Assembly: GCA_020747065.1 (NCBI GenBank)
Contig: JAGMVK010000005.1
Location: 2,480,001-2,544,000, forward strand
Reading direction: 5' to 3'
From: Cadophora sp. MPI-SDFR-AT-0126
Taxonomy: Eukaryota > Ascomycota > Leotiomycetes > Helotiales > Ploettnerulaceae
Length of the DNA stretch: 64,000 nt
Below the pieces are notes generated by a model, which did not search any database, had not been told where the DNA came from, and worked only from the letters and a program-made list of their open reading frames with translations. The position numbers and the translations under genes were made by a program. Position 1 is the stretch's first letter. Each line of letters begins with the position of its first letter. Positions 10,152 through 22,037 of this stretch are shown in pieces.

Positions 10152-11012
10152 ATCTTGTGTTTTTTGTTAGTTGAAGAGGATTCAGAGGAAGAGAAAGTCG
10201 GTTAATTATTTACTCTGCAGGTATTGCAGGGATGAAGCATTTCGGAGAGAAGTATCACCGATTCCGAATTTCAAGATAAACTGAACAAACATCTTTGTAA
10301 CCTTGATCTGGGCAGAAAGCAATAAAGACCACTCTCATGTTTCTCCCAAGTCTCGGATCTGGTCTGCTCCAGCTCCAGAAGTTGAATGGGAAAATATCTA
10401 GCTTCCAGTCCCAAAATATCCATATTGAAATCCAGCCTCATATTCCCCACCATCCTTGAAGCGAGCGCGAAAAAAAACTGTTTGGACATCAAGTGCTACC
10501 CCTCCAACAACTCTCAGGTCAAAGCTTGCCTAACCTCATACATCGAATCTCTCTACATATCACCAAAGAGCGACCAAGAAATCCTGCTGTATCTCCGAGT
10601 ATTCCGTTGATTGAATCAAATTTTGCCAGTGCCAGTGCCAGAAGCCAAAGCCTCCTTTAGATCCTCCTGTACTTGTTTGACGAGTCCGAGCTGTCTTGTC
10701 ACCCTCGGTCACAGTCGACTCCTCGGGGATAACGTATTCGGCTTCACCTTTTGGATCTGGAGATTCAATTTGCGCGGAGCAATAGCGCGGACGACTGTCC
10801 TGATACCTTCACTACATCTTCGAAACCTTCCCCGTCCAGACATAGTCAATCGCACCACGATCTCTGCGTACACAACTGCTCGAATCTTCACCAGCGCAGT
10901 GCTCGATTCCGCGAACCTTTGAATACAGCTACGAGCTCTGCAACTTCAGCAGCCTCCCCAAGCCCCAGGCGCAGGCACAACAATAACCCAGCAGAGAAAG
11001 CAAGGCGACAAA
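10152..11012. other. Divergent region between ELP4 and RPB8
   Basis: Promoters of ELP4 (minus) and RPB8 (plus) lie here. Several overlapping frames of 60-160 codons occur, but none shows a motif, and the longest overlaps the RPB8 coding exon in another frame. Nothing else is supported. Confidence 0.55.
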
Positions 11013-11521
11013 ATGGCCACCGCCGGCGACTCCCAACTCTTCGACGAGCACTTCACCGTGACCACCTTCGACCAAAGCAAATACGACCGCGTCGCACGCA
11101 TCGGAGGAACATCCGGAGACTCACAAACCGTCATGACACTCGACATCAACACCGAACTCTACCCCTGCTCCGTCGGCGACAATCTGCACGTCGTGCTGGC
11201 CAATTCGCTCTCGTTGGACGGATCGAAGGATGATGGGAAGGGATGGAGGGATGTCAGTCGGAATGGACCAGGGGGAGAGACGACGCTGGCGGACATGTTT
11301 GATTATGTTTGCCATGGCAAGATTTACAAGTTTGAGGATGGTGATGATGGGAATACGATGTGAGTTTTACTTGGTACGTGGGTTAATGTGTATGGAAATG
11401 CTGACGGTTTTGTAGTAAGGCTTATGTCTCATTTGGTGGTCTACTGATGGCTCTTGAAGGCCCTTACAAGAAGCTTACGCCGCTTCGAGTCGACTATGTC
11501 TATCTTCTTGTGAAGAAATAG
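11013..11521 (+). CDS. RPB8: RNA polymerases I, II and III common subunit Rpb8 (RPABC3)
   Basis: Exon 1 is 11013-11359 and exon 2 is 11416-11521, with an intron of 56 nt (GTGAGT...GTAG), giving 150 residues. Motifs typical of Rpb8 are present: the start FDEHFTV, DINTELYP, FDYVCHGKIY and the C-terminal VSFGGLLMALEGP followed by YLLVKK. Rpb8 is a small OB-fold subunit shared by all three nuclear RNA polymerases. An acidic, Gly-rich loop lies in the middle, as in other fungi. Length and intron layout are ordinary. Confidence 0.95.
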
Positions 11522-12019
11522 ATTCTCTACCGCCTGTACCACCACGTTATAACATTACGGCGTTCATCTTCTGGTACCTCTTCTTCGAAGACGTGGAAAT
11601 CCGTGAAAGTGATCATAAACGTCTCTCCCATAACACTGGTAGGACATAGATTTCACAGGTCAAAGAATGCACACATGAATGCTCTGTGTGTGGCTGGAAA
11701 GTTGTCTTTGCCCGTCTTCTTCAGCTGATCTGGCGTCATGATCTGGGTTAGGCGTAAGTGTGGTTTTTAGAGATGGCACCTTTCCCCAGAAGATTTAGCA
11801 CCATTGGCCAGACATGAAGCTGGTTGAATGTACCAGGAGGCGTTAAGGATAGCAAAAGCATGCTTTCTCAGGCGTTTGGCAGACCCCGAGATAGATACCT
11901 CGGAATATAAAGACCAGACATCAAGACTAACCAACGCTCTACCCCCAACTCCATGCATCATGATTCCCTATCTAAGCATAAATGTGCAAGTTAAATCTCC
12001 CATCCGCTTGGAGGTCCAC
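11522..12019. other. 3' flanks of RPB8 and the Nudix gene
   Basis: The two genes converge here. I see no coding sequence or RNA gene. Confidence 0.6.
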
Positions 12020-13216
12020 TCACTCCTTCCTATGCGGCCCTGGAAACTCCAATTCCCTATGCAGCCTCCTCACAATCTCATCGTAATCCGCTTCATTCTC
12101 CTTCGTCAACACTCCCCATCTCACAAAGAAATCCAACATGACCAACGAACAATTCGGCTTGAACTCTCCTCTTCCCAGAGCAGCCTGAATCTCCTCCACA
12201 GTCCACAGATAGAACTCCTCCACCTCGCTATCATTAGGTTTACACACCACATCCTTGGGCAGTTCCAGATCGAAGATATACTGACATTCCGGCTGTACCA
12301 ATCCCGTCTCCCCTCCTGCTCTCGCCTCGCGAATATAACTATACGTGACCGTACCATGCGCCTTGACATTCTCCCTAACAATATCTTCAGGCAGAGAAGC
12401 CTCTTCGTCACATTCCCTAATCACGCATTCCAGCGGCGTTTCTCCCGTGGCCATCCCTCCCGCAACAGTATTATCCAGCATGCCCGGATACGTCTGTTTC
12501 GTCTTCGACCGCCTAGGCACCCAGATCTTGATGCCAAAGCTCGCCTCCTCTTCGGGAACTCGCACATAGGCCATCAAATGCACGCCATAAGTGACCACGC
12601 CAAAAAGACAACTCGCCGATCGCTCGACGCTGAACAACAGCTCATTGCCCGGTCCGTAGACGGGGTATAGCTCGTCTCGCCAGCCCTTCAGCACAGCGAA
12701 AGTCGAGTTGCTGCGCCAGTAAGAGACGGTGGCTGCTACCGCGGCGCTGCGTTCTGGTTCGGAGGCTTGCTGGAAGGCGAGGATTGTGCGGGCGGAGCGG
12801 GAGACTTCGAGCTCGCCTTTTATCTTGATGGGCGTCTTCGCGAGGGCGTTGAAGACGGGTTCGGTGAGGTAGCCTATGGGTGTGCCGGAGGGGGAGAGGA
12901 GGGTGTAGAGGGTTGAGAGGAGGGAAGTGTGGGCTGGGGTGGAGGGGTATGGGAATCTGGTCGGGAGTTAGCTGGGTTGAGGGACCAGCTCGAGCGGGGC
13001 AATGAAGTTTCAGTGAAAGATATAGCTGTGAATTTCACAATAGCAAGTGTAAAGGAAATGTATACATATATCTGAAGCTCGCCGTAACATAGAGCACAAA
13101 TAGGTGTTACAAAAATTACCCCGCCATTTGCCCTGCTCCAGATATAAGAGGATAAGAACGGGATGTTTGACTCACACATCACACTCATTAAGCAGATCCA
13201 GATTGCTCTTCGTCAT
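12020..13216 (-). CDS. Nudix hydrolase of the Tnr3/YJR142W type (DUF4743 plus Nudix)
   Basis: Exon 1 is 13216-13176 (MTKSNLDLLNECD) and exon 2 is 12956-12020, joined over a 219-nt intron with branch CTAAC, giving 325 residues. The junction yields NECDVFPYP, the usual start of this family. The block LKGWRDELYPVYG belongs to the DUF4743 N-terminal half. The Nudix box at about 180-202 reads GGMATGE...RECDEEAS, with the REx2EE metal-binding core intact. Family members (yeast YJR142W, the N-terminal half of fission-yeast Tnr3, plant NUDX20/24) are reported to hydrolyse oxidised, damaged forms of thiamin diphosphate. That substrate is inferred from family membership. Confidence 0.88.
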
Positions 13217-13677
13217 CTTTCGTTCCTGGAAATCCAGTCGGTCAAGATTCTGTGGTATTATCGGCAATGTTCTAGAAATTTCGACACCTGCGGTCTAATC
13301 TCCCAGGTACAACGCCAGATCTGATGCCAAGAAACAACCCCACCAGAGCTCTGTCCTTTCACCCCACCTCTTTAGTCGATTCTTCTCCAACCTTGTGGAA
13401 CAGTCGACCACATTCGAGCCTCAACAGTCAATGGTACTGCCACACAGCTACACATTATTCCCCCCTAACTAATCTTATTATAATCTTATTATCCAGCGAA
13501 TCACCAAAGACTTCCAGTCGCAGCTCCAATAGTCCAACCAATTCGATCCTCTCTCAGCCCGACCAACCCGTTTGTCCTCCTTCTTGCGCCTCCAGCCTTC
13601 ATACCACGACCACTCACTCTCTACTCTTCAAAACCTAGCGAACTCCTCTCCAGAATCTCACTTCCATCCCATCAATC
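13217..13677. other. Divergent promoter between the Nudix and Hikeshi/Opi10 genes
   Basis: Head-to-head spacing of 461 nt. The sequence is pyrimidine-rich on the plus strand, as is usual before fungal start sites. No coding sequence is supported. Confidence 0.55.
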
Positions 13678-14526
13678 ATGGCAGAGCCCCTCCCCCAATT
13701 GTTCGGCGTAGTGCCCACCGGCGCACCCTGTATAACACTCCCCACATCAGCGCCTTCACAAACTTCGTTTGTGTACACACTCCCCACAGGGCCCAAACCT
13801 TTCTCGCACATCGGTATGCATTTTGAACTACCAATATTTCTCTCCTAAAGCACTGTCTGGAGATCCTAGGACTGCGTACCATTTACTAATCTCCTGTACA
13901 TCACAGTCGTATTCCTCCTCCCCGGCATAACGCTCCCCCCTTCCACCGCAGCAGCAGTCTACATCGCCCTCCCCGCACCTCTTAGCAACGCCCCTCCTCC
14001 CTCCCAGCCCCCTCCCCCAACATTCAAATTCCTAGGCGGTATCGGTCCAGGCAAAGAGAGCGCCGTATTCAAGATCTCCGGACTATCATCTTCCACCTCT
14101 TCACAAAATACCATTGCAGGTGGATCCACAGAAATAGATATGGACGCCGATGAGAATTCCCTCATTCCTGGAGGAGGAACAGCAGAAATAACACTCGGCA
14201 TATCGCTCGAAAGCGCAGACTCAGTATCCGCGCAAATGGCCGCCTTACACTCCCAACCGTCCTCCTCTAGTACAAACACTAACAATCCCTCCTCGGCACT
14301 CGTTCTCGCCAACTCGGCCTCCTCCATCAGCAGCAAGAAACCTGACACGTTATTATTGGCGCAGAGGATCATCAAGAACGCGTTCAATTTCCTGGCTAGT
14401 TTCAGCGGGAACTTGAATGGAGGCGTGGAGGTCGTGCCGTTGAAGGCGTTTGAGGAGTGGTGGAAGAAGTTTGAGGGGAGGGTTAGGAGTGATCCGGGGT
14501 TTTTGGAGAGGGGGGATGGGGATTGA
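13678..14526 (+). CDS. OPI10: Hikeshi/Opi10 family protein (DUF775)
   Basis: Exon 1 is 13678-13813 and exon 2 is 13907-14526, with an intron of 93 nt (GTATGC, branch CTAAT, ACAG), giving 251 residues. Family marks are LFGVVPTG at the start, SHIVVFLLPG across the junction, FKFLGGIGPGKESAVFKI, and a C-terminal helix with EEWWKKFEGR. In animals Hikeshi imports Hsp70 into the nucleus during heat stress; yeast Opi10 mutants show an inositol-related phenotype. A Ser/Asn-rich insert sits at about 150-190. The gene is divergent from the Nudix gene. Confidence 0.9.
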
Positions 14527-15362
14527 GAGGTAGCTTGAGGGTTGTGTGAGAGAGAGAGAGAGATTGGGATTTCGCTCGAGGAGCCCAAGGTTCGAAGTGA
14601 GAATGGCTTGTTATGCGGGATCAGGGACGGGATCCAGGGACTGGAAGACGGGAGAGGAGAGGGAAGCAAGTCTTCGCTCGCGGAAGGGAGAGAGGGTATG
14701 GGGATTTGTGCGAATATATCTCGTACAATGTAATTGCAAGGCTCGCCAAGGAGGCCGGATACTGCAGTAGACATAGCGACGGATATTTACCTGAGGGTGC
14801 GGTGCTATGTATCAGGTCAGATGTAGCGAGAATCCAAGATGAGAACGAAAAATGTGCACCGCAAAAAACAAGCGAGATTTTCAAAATGTTCATGTTGTTG
14901 TTATTGTTCAACACTCACTCTTTCTTCACTCGCTACTCTACGTATTTTCTCCACTCCAGGTCGCTTCAATTCCCTCAGTGGCTCCTATAGAATCTATACA
15001 CAGGCCACATCTCCTAACTCAACTACTCCTTAGAGCGAGTTAAGCAAGGCTCCATCCACATCTGCTCATTCAATCAACACAAAGAAACCGCCGCCTCGCA
15101 CTCTCAACTTGGTCCGTTGGGACCATTTGAACGCCATGTATCAAATCCCGATCGGACAAGTAAAATTCAGACCCCCCCACCTCCGTTCGCCATTCCTTTC
15201 ATAAACTCCAGTCCAGTCCAATCCAGTAGTATCCAAAACATATGCGCCGCGCTAATTAGGTAGGTGTGTTGTTTCTATTCAGTTCCAATTCCCAGTTCCG
15301 AGCTCAGTCTCCGGTCATGTACTGGATCCGATTCTTGTCTGTATCGTGTATTGTGGTGTAGT
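14527..15362. other. 3' flanks, no gene seen
   Basis: OPI10 and YND1 converge here. A short GA run lies near 14548-14562. Small frames overlap one another without any recognisable motif. Confidence 0.55.
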
Positions 15363-17532
15363 TCACACCTCCTCCAAAGGCATCATTAACGGACTTTTCA
15401 TCCTAGTCGGACTTCCCGTCCTACTCCTCCTCCCCGCCCCCAACATCTGCAAATTTGGGCCTAGACGCTCCCTACTCTCTGTTCTGACGACCAAGCCCGC
15501 CCTGTCAAATGCGTTGACAGTACCGACATGATTCAGTCCAAGCCCTACACCCTCAGTCGGAGCATTCTCGAAGTAATTGCTCGAGTCGAAAGTCACCACG
15601 TTCATCTTTGGTGTGGCCAAGCCAGAAGTCCTGCCAATACGTGACCCACCACTGCTGTCCGAGTGTTCGTTATCGTCAGATTCCACATCACCAAGTTCGA
15701 ACTCGCCAGCTGCTTCACCATCTTCAAGGACTCGTTCGTAATTAGTTGAACTGCGGCCAAAGAGCTTGCTGGAGCTGAAGAATCCGCGGCCGCCTTTGCG
15801 GGGGCTACCTGGTCGGCGGTTGCGCCGGAGGTTGTTGAAGCCTCTGTAAACTCTCATGCGTCTGTCGCGTTTGCGGAAGATGAATCCAATGAGGATGAGG
15901 ATGATCATGAAAAGGAAGAAGCCGGGCGTGGTTCGGGAGTGGACGGTTTCCGAGATTTCCTCCGCGGCTTCGGTCCATGTGTCGTCTTCGCCGATGGGGA
16001 CTGGATTAGAATTCGAGCCTGCTTCTTGAAAGTCGTTGGATTTCAGGTTGCTGCCAAATCCGACTGGTCCAGCATTTGCTGAAGATGGCGGTATCTGCCC
16101 TGAAGCGTAGAGAACCATCTTTCCCAGTGTCCAGCTGACTTCCATCCCATCGATCGTATTGACTGCTTGGAATGGGTCCAAGAATCCCTTGTCCTTTGCG
16201 TGTGAGGCAACTTCCTTGGTACTGTTATACCCAGCGCCTGCTCCCTTCTCAATTCCGACTCGCGGTATTCCAATTCCTTCATGGAGAACATTGATCAACC
16301 ATGATGCCTTGAAACACACTTCTTGGGCAGTCTTCTCGTCCACCTTCTTGCCCCACCTTCCAGCTGCAACACCATCCTCGATATCGTGCCATTCCTCGCT
16401 GCAGAATTCTTTCACTAGATTCTGGTATGCTGCGAAATCATAAGCTGCATCCTTATGTGCCATTTCGAAGATCTCGTGGGTGGTATGCCAGTATTCCGAA
16501 ACGCCAACAAAGTGATTAACCTCGAAATCAATAGCTGGTACATGTTGGCCATGAAGCAAGCACGGTAGATCCGCGCAAGGGGCATCTTTATCGAGCAGTG
16601 GATACGTCTGTCGCAGACATTCGTCGAATCGGCCAGTTCCAACCAGAACGGGGTCTTTACTTGCTGCACCATCACTGATCTGACCGTGCAAGGTGGTCTT
16701 TAAGCCAGATGGTAAACATGGGTCTGGGAGTTCGTGCGCTGCTTTCGTATATGTCGCTTCCATTAAGGCGTCCACGTAACGTTCCCTTGCCTGGTTCACA
16801 CCAAATCCTAGCCAAGTGGTTGTGAAGACCTTGTATTCTGTAGACTGTCCATTCAAGGTTCGCATTCGTAATAACTTTAGATCATTTGCGTGCTTCTCGG
16901 CTTCCGTGGCATTAGGAGCGAATGCAATCTGCGCTGATGCACCGCCCATATCCAGGAATCCATAGGTGTGGTGACCTTTTCCATGATTGTTCCTTTCCGG
17001 CGAATTGAAGCCTCCTAGCAAGTAGTTCGCAGCAATCCATCCATACAAGCCCTCTGTCTCTCCCGGAATCACCTGAATATGCAAATCGCAATCTGGCAAC
17101 GAGAAATCGGTATGGGTCCGAGCATAAGCGCAAATCTCGTTCAGGAGAGCCTTCTGTTGCAACGGCTCCAATAATCGTACACCTGCGGTTGCCATCAAGA
17201 ATATGGGCGTGTCTTTCACTTGGTCTTCGGGAATTATGTTCAGAGCATGGTCGAGCAGCTCCTTCAAATGTTCCGGACCAACATCGGTTGGCCTGTCACC
17301 GAATGTCGATACTCCCGGCTTGATCTTCTTCGTCGACTTTGTTTTTATCTTCGGCAGACTGAGCAGGTCCTCGGGGTCGGCCTTGTGTATGGCTTTGGCG
17401 GCATTGAGCCATCTGTAGATGTATACTCGAGTTCCTGACGAACCCGCGTCCAGGATAACGCCCCATCGCCCTGGAAAGTTGTCAGTAAGGGAAAGGCAGG
17501 CTGCAGTAGCATCGCGACGTACATTTACCCAT
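15363..17532 (-). CDS. YND1: Golgi apyrase (GDA1/CD39 nucleoside phosphatase)
   Basis: The coding model has a first exon of only 4 nt (ATGG, 17532-17529), a 58-nt intron, then 17470-15363; the product has 703 residues. The start gives MGRWGVILDAGSSGTR. Apyrase conserved regions are in order: DAGSSGTR (9-16), MATAGVR (94-100), ETEGLYGW (139-146) and LDMGGASAQ (about 174-182). One membrane helix at 519-534 (FLFMIILILIGFIF) is followed by a basic cytosolic tail. Yeast Ynd1 hydrolyses nucleoside di- and triphosphates in the Golgi lumen, removing the GDP left by glycosyltransferases. An in-frame stop upstream and the fit to orthologues decided the start. Confidence 0.92.
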
Positions 17533-20500
17533 CAGGATAGCGAGATGCTTGTATTCGGGTGGATCGTGGAGCTTGCGAGGTGAGGAAGCCTTTCAGTTGT
17601 TGGCGATTCAAGAATGGACTGTTCTGGATAATCGCGAAGGCATTGATCGCAGGGGGCAACGCTCGTCAATCTGGGTCGGGTGTGGTCTGGTATGGGGAAA
17701 CGAATGTGGGCGTCAAAGACGGCTGTAATACAATGGATAGATTGAAAGACACTCAAAAAGGTGCCGGCTCGTACCTCCCGAGGGTGAATTGTTTCGAAGA
17801 GTGAACGAATGTGGTGAAGTGGAGAGACGAGAAAGACTTGGAAGGTAGACAGAGTGAGGTAAGGTTGGTAGGGATACGGAGTAGGGGCAGGGGTGTTTCG
17901 CTGAGAGAAGATTAGCAGAGGCGTACGAATCTCCTGGACTAAGATAACGCCAGTGCCGACCGGATCTGGCTTAGCACTGTGTGCGGGGCCGGGAGAGACG
18001 TCAAAGGCCGAGACCAAGGCAAAAATGCTGGATGACAAGTGGCCAGAGAAGAAGTGCACCTAAATTCCGCCAGGTGTGGGTGTTGTGATTGGATGGTAGC
18101 GTTGGGATTGGCGTTGCTGAGTGGTCACTATTTTAGGGGAGGCGTGGATAAGGCCATGAGGAGCGGCTGAATAATCGGGCATTTACGAGAAAATCAACAA
18201 TTCGGAGGTCAAGATCACGAAGCTTGCATGCAGCTGAGCATCGTAAGAGAACAACGCAGAGGCGGATTGCTGAGTATCACCAGATCGTGGACTTGATGAA
18301 GCACAACACGTTGATCTGTTTCTAGTTGATATGTTGGTCTATATCAGAGTTCGAGTTTTGTTACAGAGAAGAGCCCATGGGGAGACTCCGAGCTGTTGTG
18401 GGGAAAGACAGAGGGACGACTTTACATGAAGCGGCCTGTTGCATACAAGTATATCTGGTGCTGATAACACCGCAGATCGATAGATCTGCATAGGACTCCT
18501 GTTGATCTAGGACGGCGGTGATACAGGAATCGATACTTGGTGTTCATGCCAATACCATACTATAATCACCTTTTCCTTTCCTTCCTTACTCTGTGTCTAG
18601 GACTTTCTATCCCTTTTGTCTCCTCTTGCGAGCAACAAATCAACAACAGCAAGCATGTGAAGGCCGTGGCTTCAGGCGGGCGGGCATGCAGCTAGCATTC
18701 CCTGCATCAAAACATTGTGACGGGCCATCACATCACTTTAGAAACATCACCACTGCCAGCACCCTATCAAAACAGCGTAAAGAAGCACGACTGCTCCCAC
18801 CTCACCACCGTAGGATCAACCCCGCCGCAGCATTCCTCAACTCGACAGAGCCCTCCAAAGCCCCATTGGTAGGATCAAAGCCGCATGCATCTCTACCAAA
18901 TCCTCAAGAGTCAGAACCAAGACCCTTACTTCTCCTCACCAGACACCAACAACACTTACGAGTCCTCCGTTTCGCATGCACAGGCTGTGTCTCGCAGCGA
19001 TGAGTCGGGATGCGATTTGCAACATTCGATACAATTTTTAGTATGGACAAGACTTTGACGGCTTCAGTCAGGGATGACGGCTTCCATCACACTCCACTCC
19101 CTGCTGCGGCAGGCTGCTTCGCCAAGATCAGTAAACTACAGGGGCAAGCTACGAGTTGGAAAGTAATTGTTTTCTTTTTGGGGCGTTTACTAACCACCAC
19201 ATCTACTGTACCAAGACCCATCCTCCCCACTCTATACGCCATAAAACAACGCTAACCAAAAAAAAAAAATTTACTTGCTCTTTTCAACACAGAAGCCGTA
19301 GCCGTAGCACCCGAATTGGCACACAAAGGCGACAGACAGCCTCTACGTACTAGAAGGGTATACAACTTTATATCTTGTGAGACCGAGGTTAAGAGCGTGC
19401 AACGAGCAAGAAACTGAAATGAAAACCTTGCTAGCAACTTGCTAGCAAGGCACAGAATAGCAGAGAGGAAGGTCATGGATGTCTCCTAGGATTGTATCGT
19501 GCCTTTTGGTCGATATGAGAGTTGGGTGGTGTGGGGTAGCTGGTGGGGTTGAGCCGAAGAAGGTGGTGTTTGATATTCATTAATCCCCGCCATGACTCTC
19601 GCACTATGCAATCACAGCGTGTTTCGCGACAGGATGATCTTTTGAGCGGATGAAAGAGAATTATGGCTCATACGAAAAAACTTAGCTGTCATCTCATCTA
19701 ATAAACAATCAAGTAAGACAGGGCGAAAGTGGCTTGATGAAGGATTCATGCTTGCTCTGGTTTTTATGACTATTAAGCATGTAAGACTGCAAGATTTTCC
19801 TCCAAAGAAGTTGAGTAGTGCAGAGCGATAAGAGGCGTCTGATGACATATTATATATGACGCTGCCAGGTCTAGGCCCTGAAAGCTATGTCGTAAAGACC
19901 TACTATCAATAACTCGCGTGCATAGGACAGTAGCAGCTCCGTCTAAGCAATGCCCATCAAGTGTTTTAGGGTAATAATAACCCTGATATCGCTAGAAGAA
20001 ATACATTGATCCCTTGTATCTAATCTTTGAAGTGCTAGTAAGAGTAATGGACCGTTGAATAGACCTCGCAAAGGGGCCTCACGATAACTTTTATACGCCT
20101 GCAGACATTTAACTTCCCAATCCCGACGATGTGTGTTACACTTGCTTCAACCTTGATAAGCAAGGCTTTGATCGAAAGACTACAAAACCCTTCAGCAAAC
20201 TCTGCTTCTTCAGCCGACTTCTTTCTTAATCATTATTTCTAGAATTCTCTTAAATTTTCTTGTCATGCTTCCCCTGATGCTAATATGGACGATATTCCAG
20301 GTCAGTTGGTCATAGGCGAAGAGCCTTTAACTTACTGTCCTCGGCAAAGAGCGGGTGCGACATTGGCAGACTCTTGTGGGAAGGCATCATGGCGAATCTT
20401 GCAATGATAGGCAATGGGGCCCAGAAGTTTTTGAGATCAATCTAACCCTCCACTATGTACATGTATATTTGGAGAGTAGAACTCATTCCTCCAGTCGTAG

Positions 20501-20968
20501 TTGAATTTCATGCCAAGCAAGGTCTGTATCACCCACCGCCATGTATCAATAGGTGTCGATACACGGAAAAGCCTGTGTGGGCATGTCAGACAGCCGCGAC
20601 TTGCGAATGCCGGTCACTACAAATCGGCGGAGAGATTACAAGATATCTTGACGTTTGGGCTATTGGAGATCTGAAAAGGAAAATACAGCCCAAACTCAAT
20701 TCAAACTCAATCGAGACCGGTATAAACTGGCTTCGGATTATATCCGTCTACTCGCAGTTGAAACTGACAAAAGCTAGCAATTGTTTACCTACGCTGTCAG
20801 GACTGGCGGCTCATTTCTCTCAGTTCATGCATGGCGACAATTTTTATTGGCTATGGACTAAGGCTTCCCACTATCCCTGCTCTGGTTTTGCAAAGAATAC
20901 GCGCAGCCGCTAAGTAATACAAGCATGCGCCAAGTTGATATCCCAGTTTCGATATATAGGCACTTCAA
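17533..20968. other. Gene-poor stretch
   Basis: About 3.4 kb without a supported gene. The left part is the YND1 promoter and leader; a 175-codon minus-strand frame at 17532-18059 merely overlaps the YND1 leader. From about 19250, after a run of 11 A, the sequence becomes AT-richer and many short frames end quickly. A plus-strand frame of 152 codons at 20455-20913 has no motif. A small inverted repeat around CTTGCTAGCAA lies near 19427-19450. Confidence 0.5.
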
Positions 20969-21725
20969 TTATCTCACCCTCTTCTGCGCTGCATGAACTT
21001 CCCTCTTATGGCGCAGCAACTTGTCCTTGCGAGAGAATGTTTGATAACACTCATCGCACATGACACTTTGAGAAGGATACCCGCTCTCTTCGGCCCAGAC
21101 CTTGTGGTTGCTCCAAACATGTCGATCCTTTTGGCTTTGGCTCTTTGCCTCAGCCCAGCCGCAGTCTTCTTTGGGACATTGGCGGTGGGCGGAGGCGTGA
21201 CTTCTGAGCGACGTTAAACAGAATGCCCTTCAGGTATTGAGATATGCGAACTTACTTCGTGTCGTCGGTATTACATCCACGATACTGGCAATCTTTCCAT
21301 GTACAAAGGGAGCGAGCCCTGGAAGTTGTCTTGCGTGGAGTAGATCGCATGGAGTCCAAAGACCCATCACTTGCCTCTCCTCGAGGCTGATCGCCTTCGT
21401 AGAGATGCGACGAGACTTGTCCCGCCGCGCCAACGTCAAATGCCCCTGTGTGGGGTGGAGACAGCATGCCATCATCTCAGAAATAATGGATGGGCGCGGC
21501 GTCATTCGAATAATTCTCCAAATCTTGATGCTGGGTTAGCAGCAGTGCCGGATCGATGGTAGCGTCAGCATTCCACACAGGAGCTGGCGCGGATGGTGAT
21601 ATTTCAGGTTGAAGCACTGCCGAGTCCGTGTTGGAGATAGACCATGCCATGGTGTCGTCGTAGTCTGCAGAAGCTGAGTAGCTTTCTTCGATATGAGAAA
21701 CAGCTGGGCTATGTGAGGAAGCCAT
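20969..21725 (-). CDS. C2H2 zinc-finger protein with an in-frame TGA (possibly broken)
   Basis: Exon 1 is 21725-21256 and exon 2 is 21203-20969, with a 52-nt intron (GTAAGT...CTCAG). The second exon encodes fungal C2H2-type fingers: CPKEDCGW followed by His residues, then CDECYQTFSRKDKLLRHKREVH. A further Cys pair (CTWKDCQYRGC) ends exon 1. The N-terminal part is acidic, Ser-rich and ends PIHYF, then a TGA at 21479-21477 (codon 83) interrupts the same frame, which continues open beyond it for 73 codons to the intron. No donor in the right phase removes the stop. Either the gene is broken, the TGA is read through, or translation starts at the ATG at 21467. It is divergent from the deaminase gene. 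Confidence 0.6.
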
Positions 21726-22037
21726 ATTGTAAATTAAAGCTGTAGCGGGCCTCTGGACGAAAGAACTGTATTGCTGTACAAGGAACGACAATTTTCCACA
21801 AAAGTGCTGTAGGTTGAAATATCAGGACAATACGCGGCTGCCGGGCGTAGTTTTGGTCTTGTTTATCATTGGATGGAATTGTGGTCGGCCAAGATTGGCA
21901 ACATGACTATATGGGATGCTGCATCTCTCATAACGTGGTCCAATAAGATGTGTATCCCCCCATGAGATGTGTATTGCCCCCAACGAGATGTGTACTGCCT
22001 CCCGTGACATCATTAGGCAATATCGAAGGCTGACTCC
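21726..22037. promoter_or_regulatory. Shared divergent promoter of the zinc-finger and deaminase genes
   Basis: The two start codons are 312 nt apart, head to head. The deaminase-proximal side holds three imperfect direct copies of a 20-nt unit (listed separately). No coding sequence is seen between the genes. Confidence 0.5.
21946..22005 (+). repeat. Three direct repeats of about 20 nt in the divergent promoter
   Basis: AGATGTGTA starts at 21946, 21965 and 21986. Each copy continues with a C-rich tail (for example TTGCCCCC) and is spaced 19-21 nt, close to two helical turns. The set ends about 30 nt before the deaminase ATG, so it may be in the leader or core promoter. Confidence 0.7.

Noticed and set aside
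10751..11233. Plus-strand frame of 160 codons, Arg/His/Ser-rich
   Set aside because: It is the shadow of RPB8 exon 1 in another frame plus its promoter.
11828..12670. Plus-strand frame of 280 codons
   Set aside because: Antisense shadow of the Nudix hydrolase, whose Nudix box and splice structure are clear.
13959..14774. Minus-strand frame of 271 codons
   Set aside because: Antisense shadow of the Hikeshi/Opi10 gene.
17532..18059. Minus-strand frame of 175 codons upstream of YND1
   Set aside because: It overlaps the YND1 leader, ends across the YND1 start codon in another frame and has no domain or biased codon use; best read as untranslated leader.
20455..20913. Plus-strand frame of 152 codons
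   Set aside because: No motif, no splice partner and a mixed composition like random AT-rich sequence.
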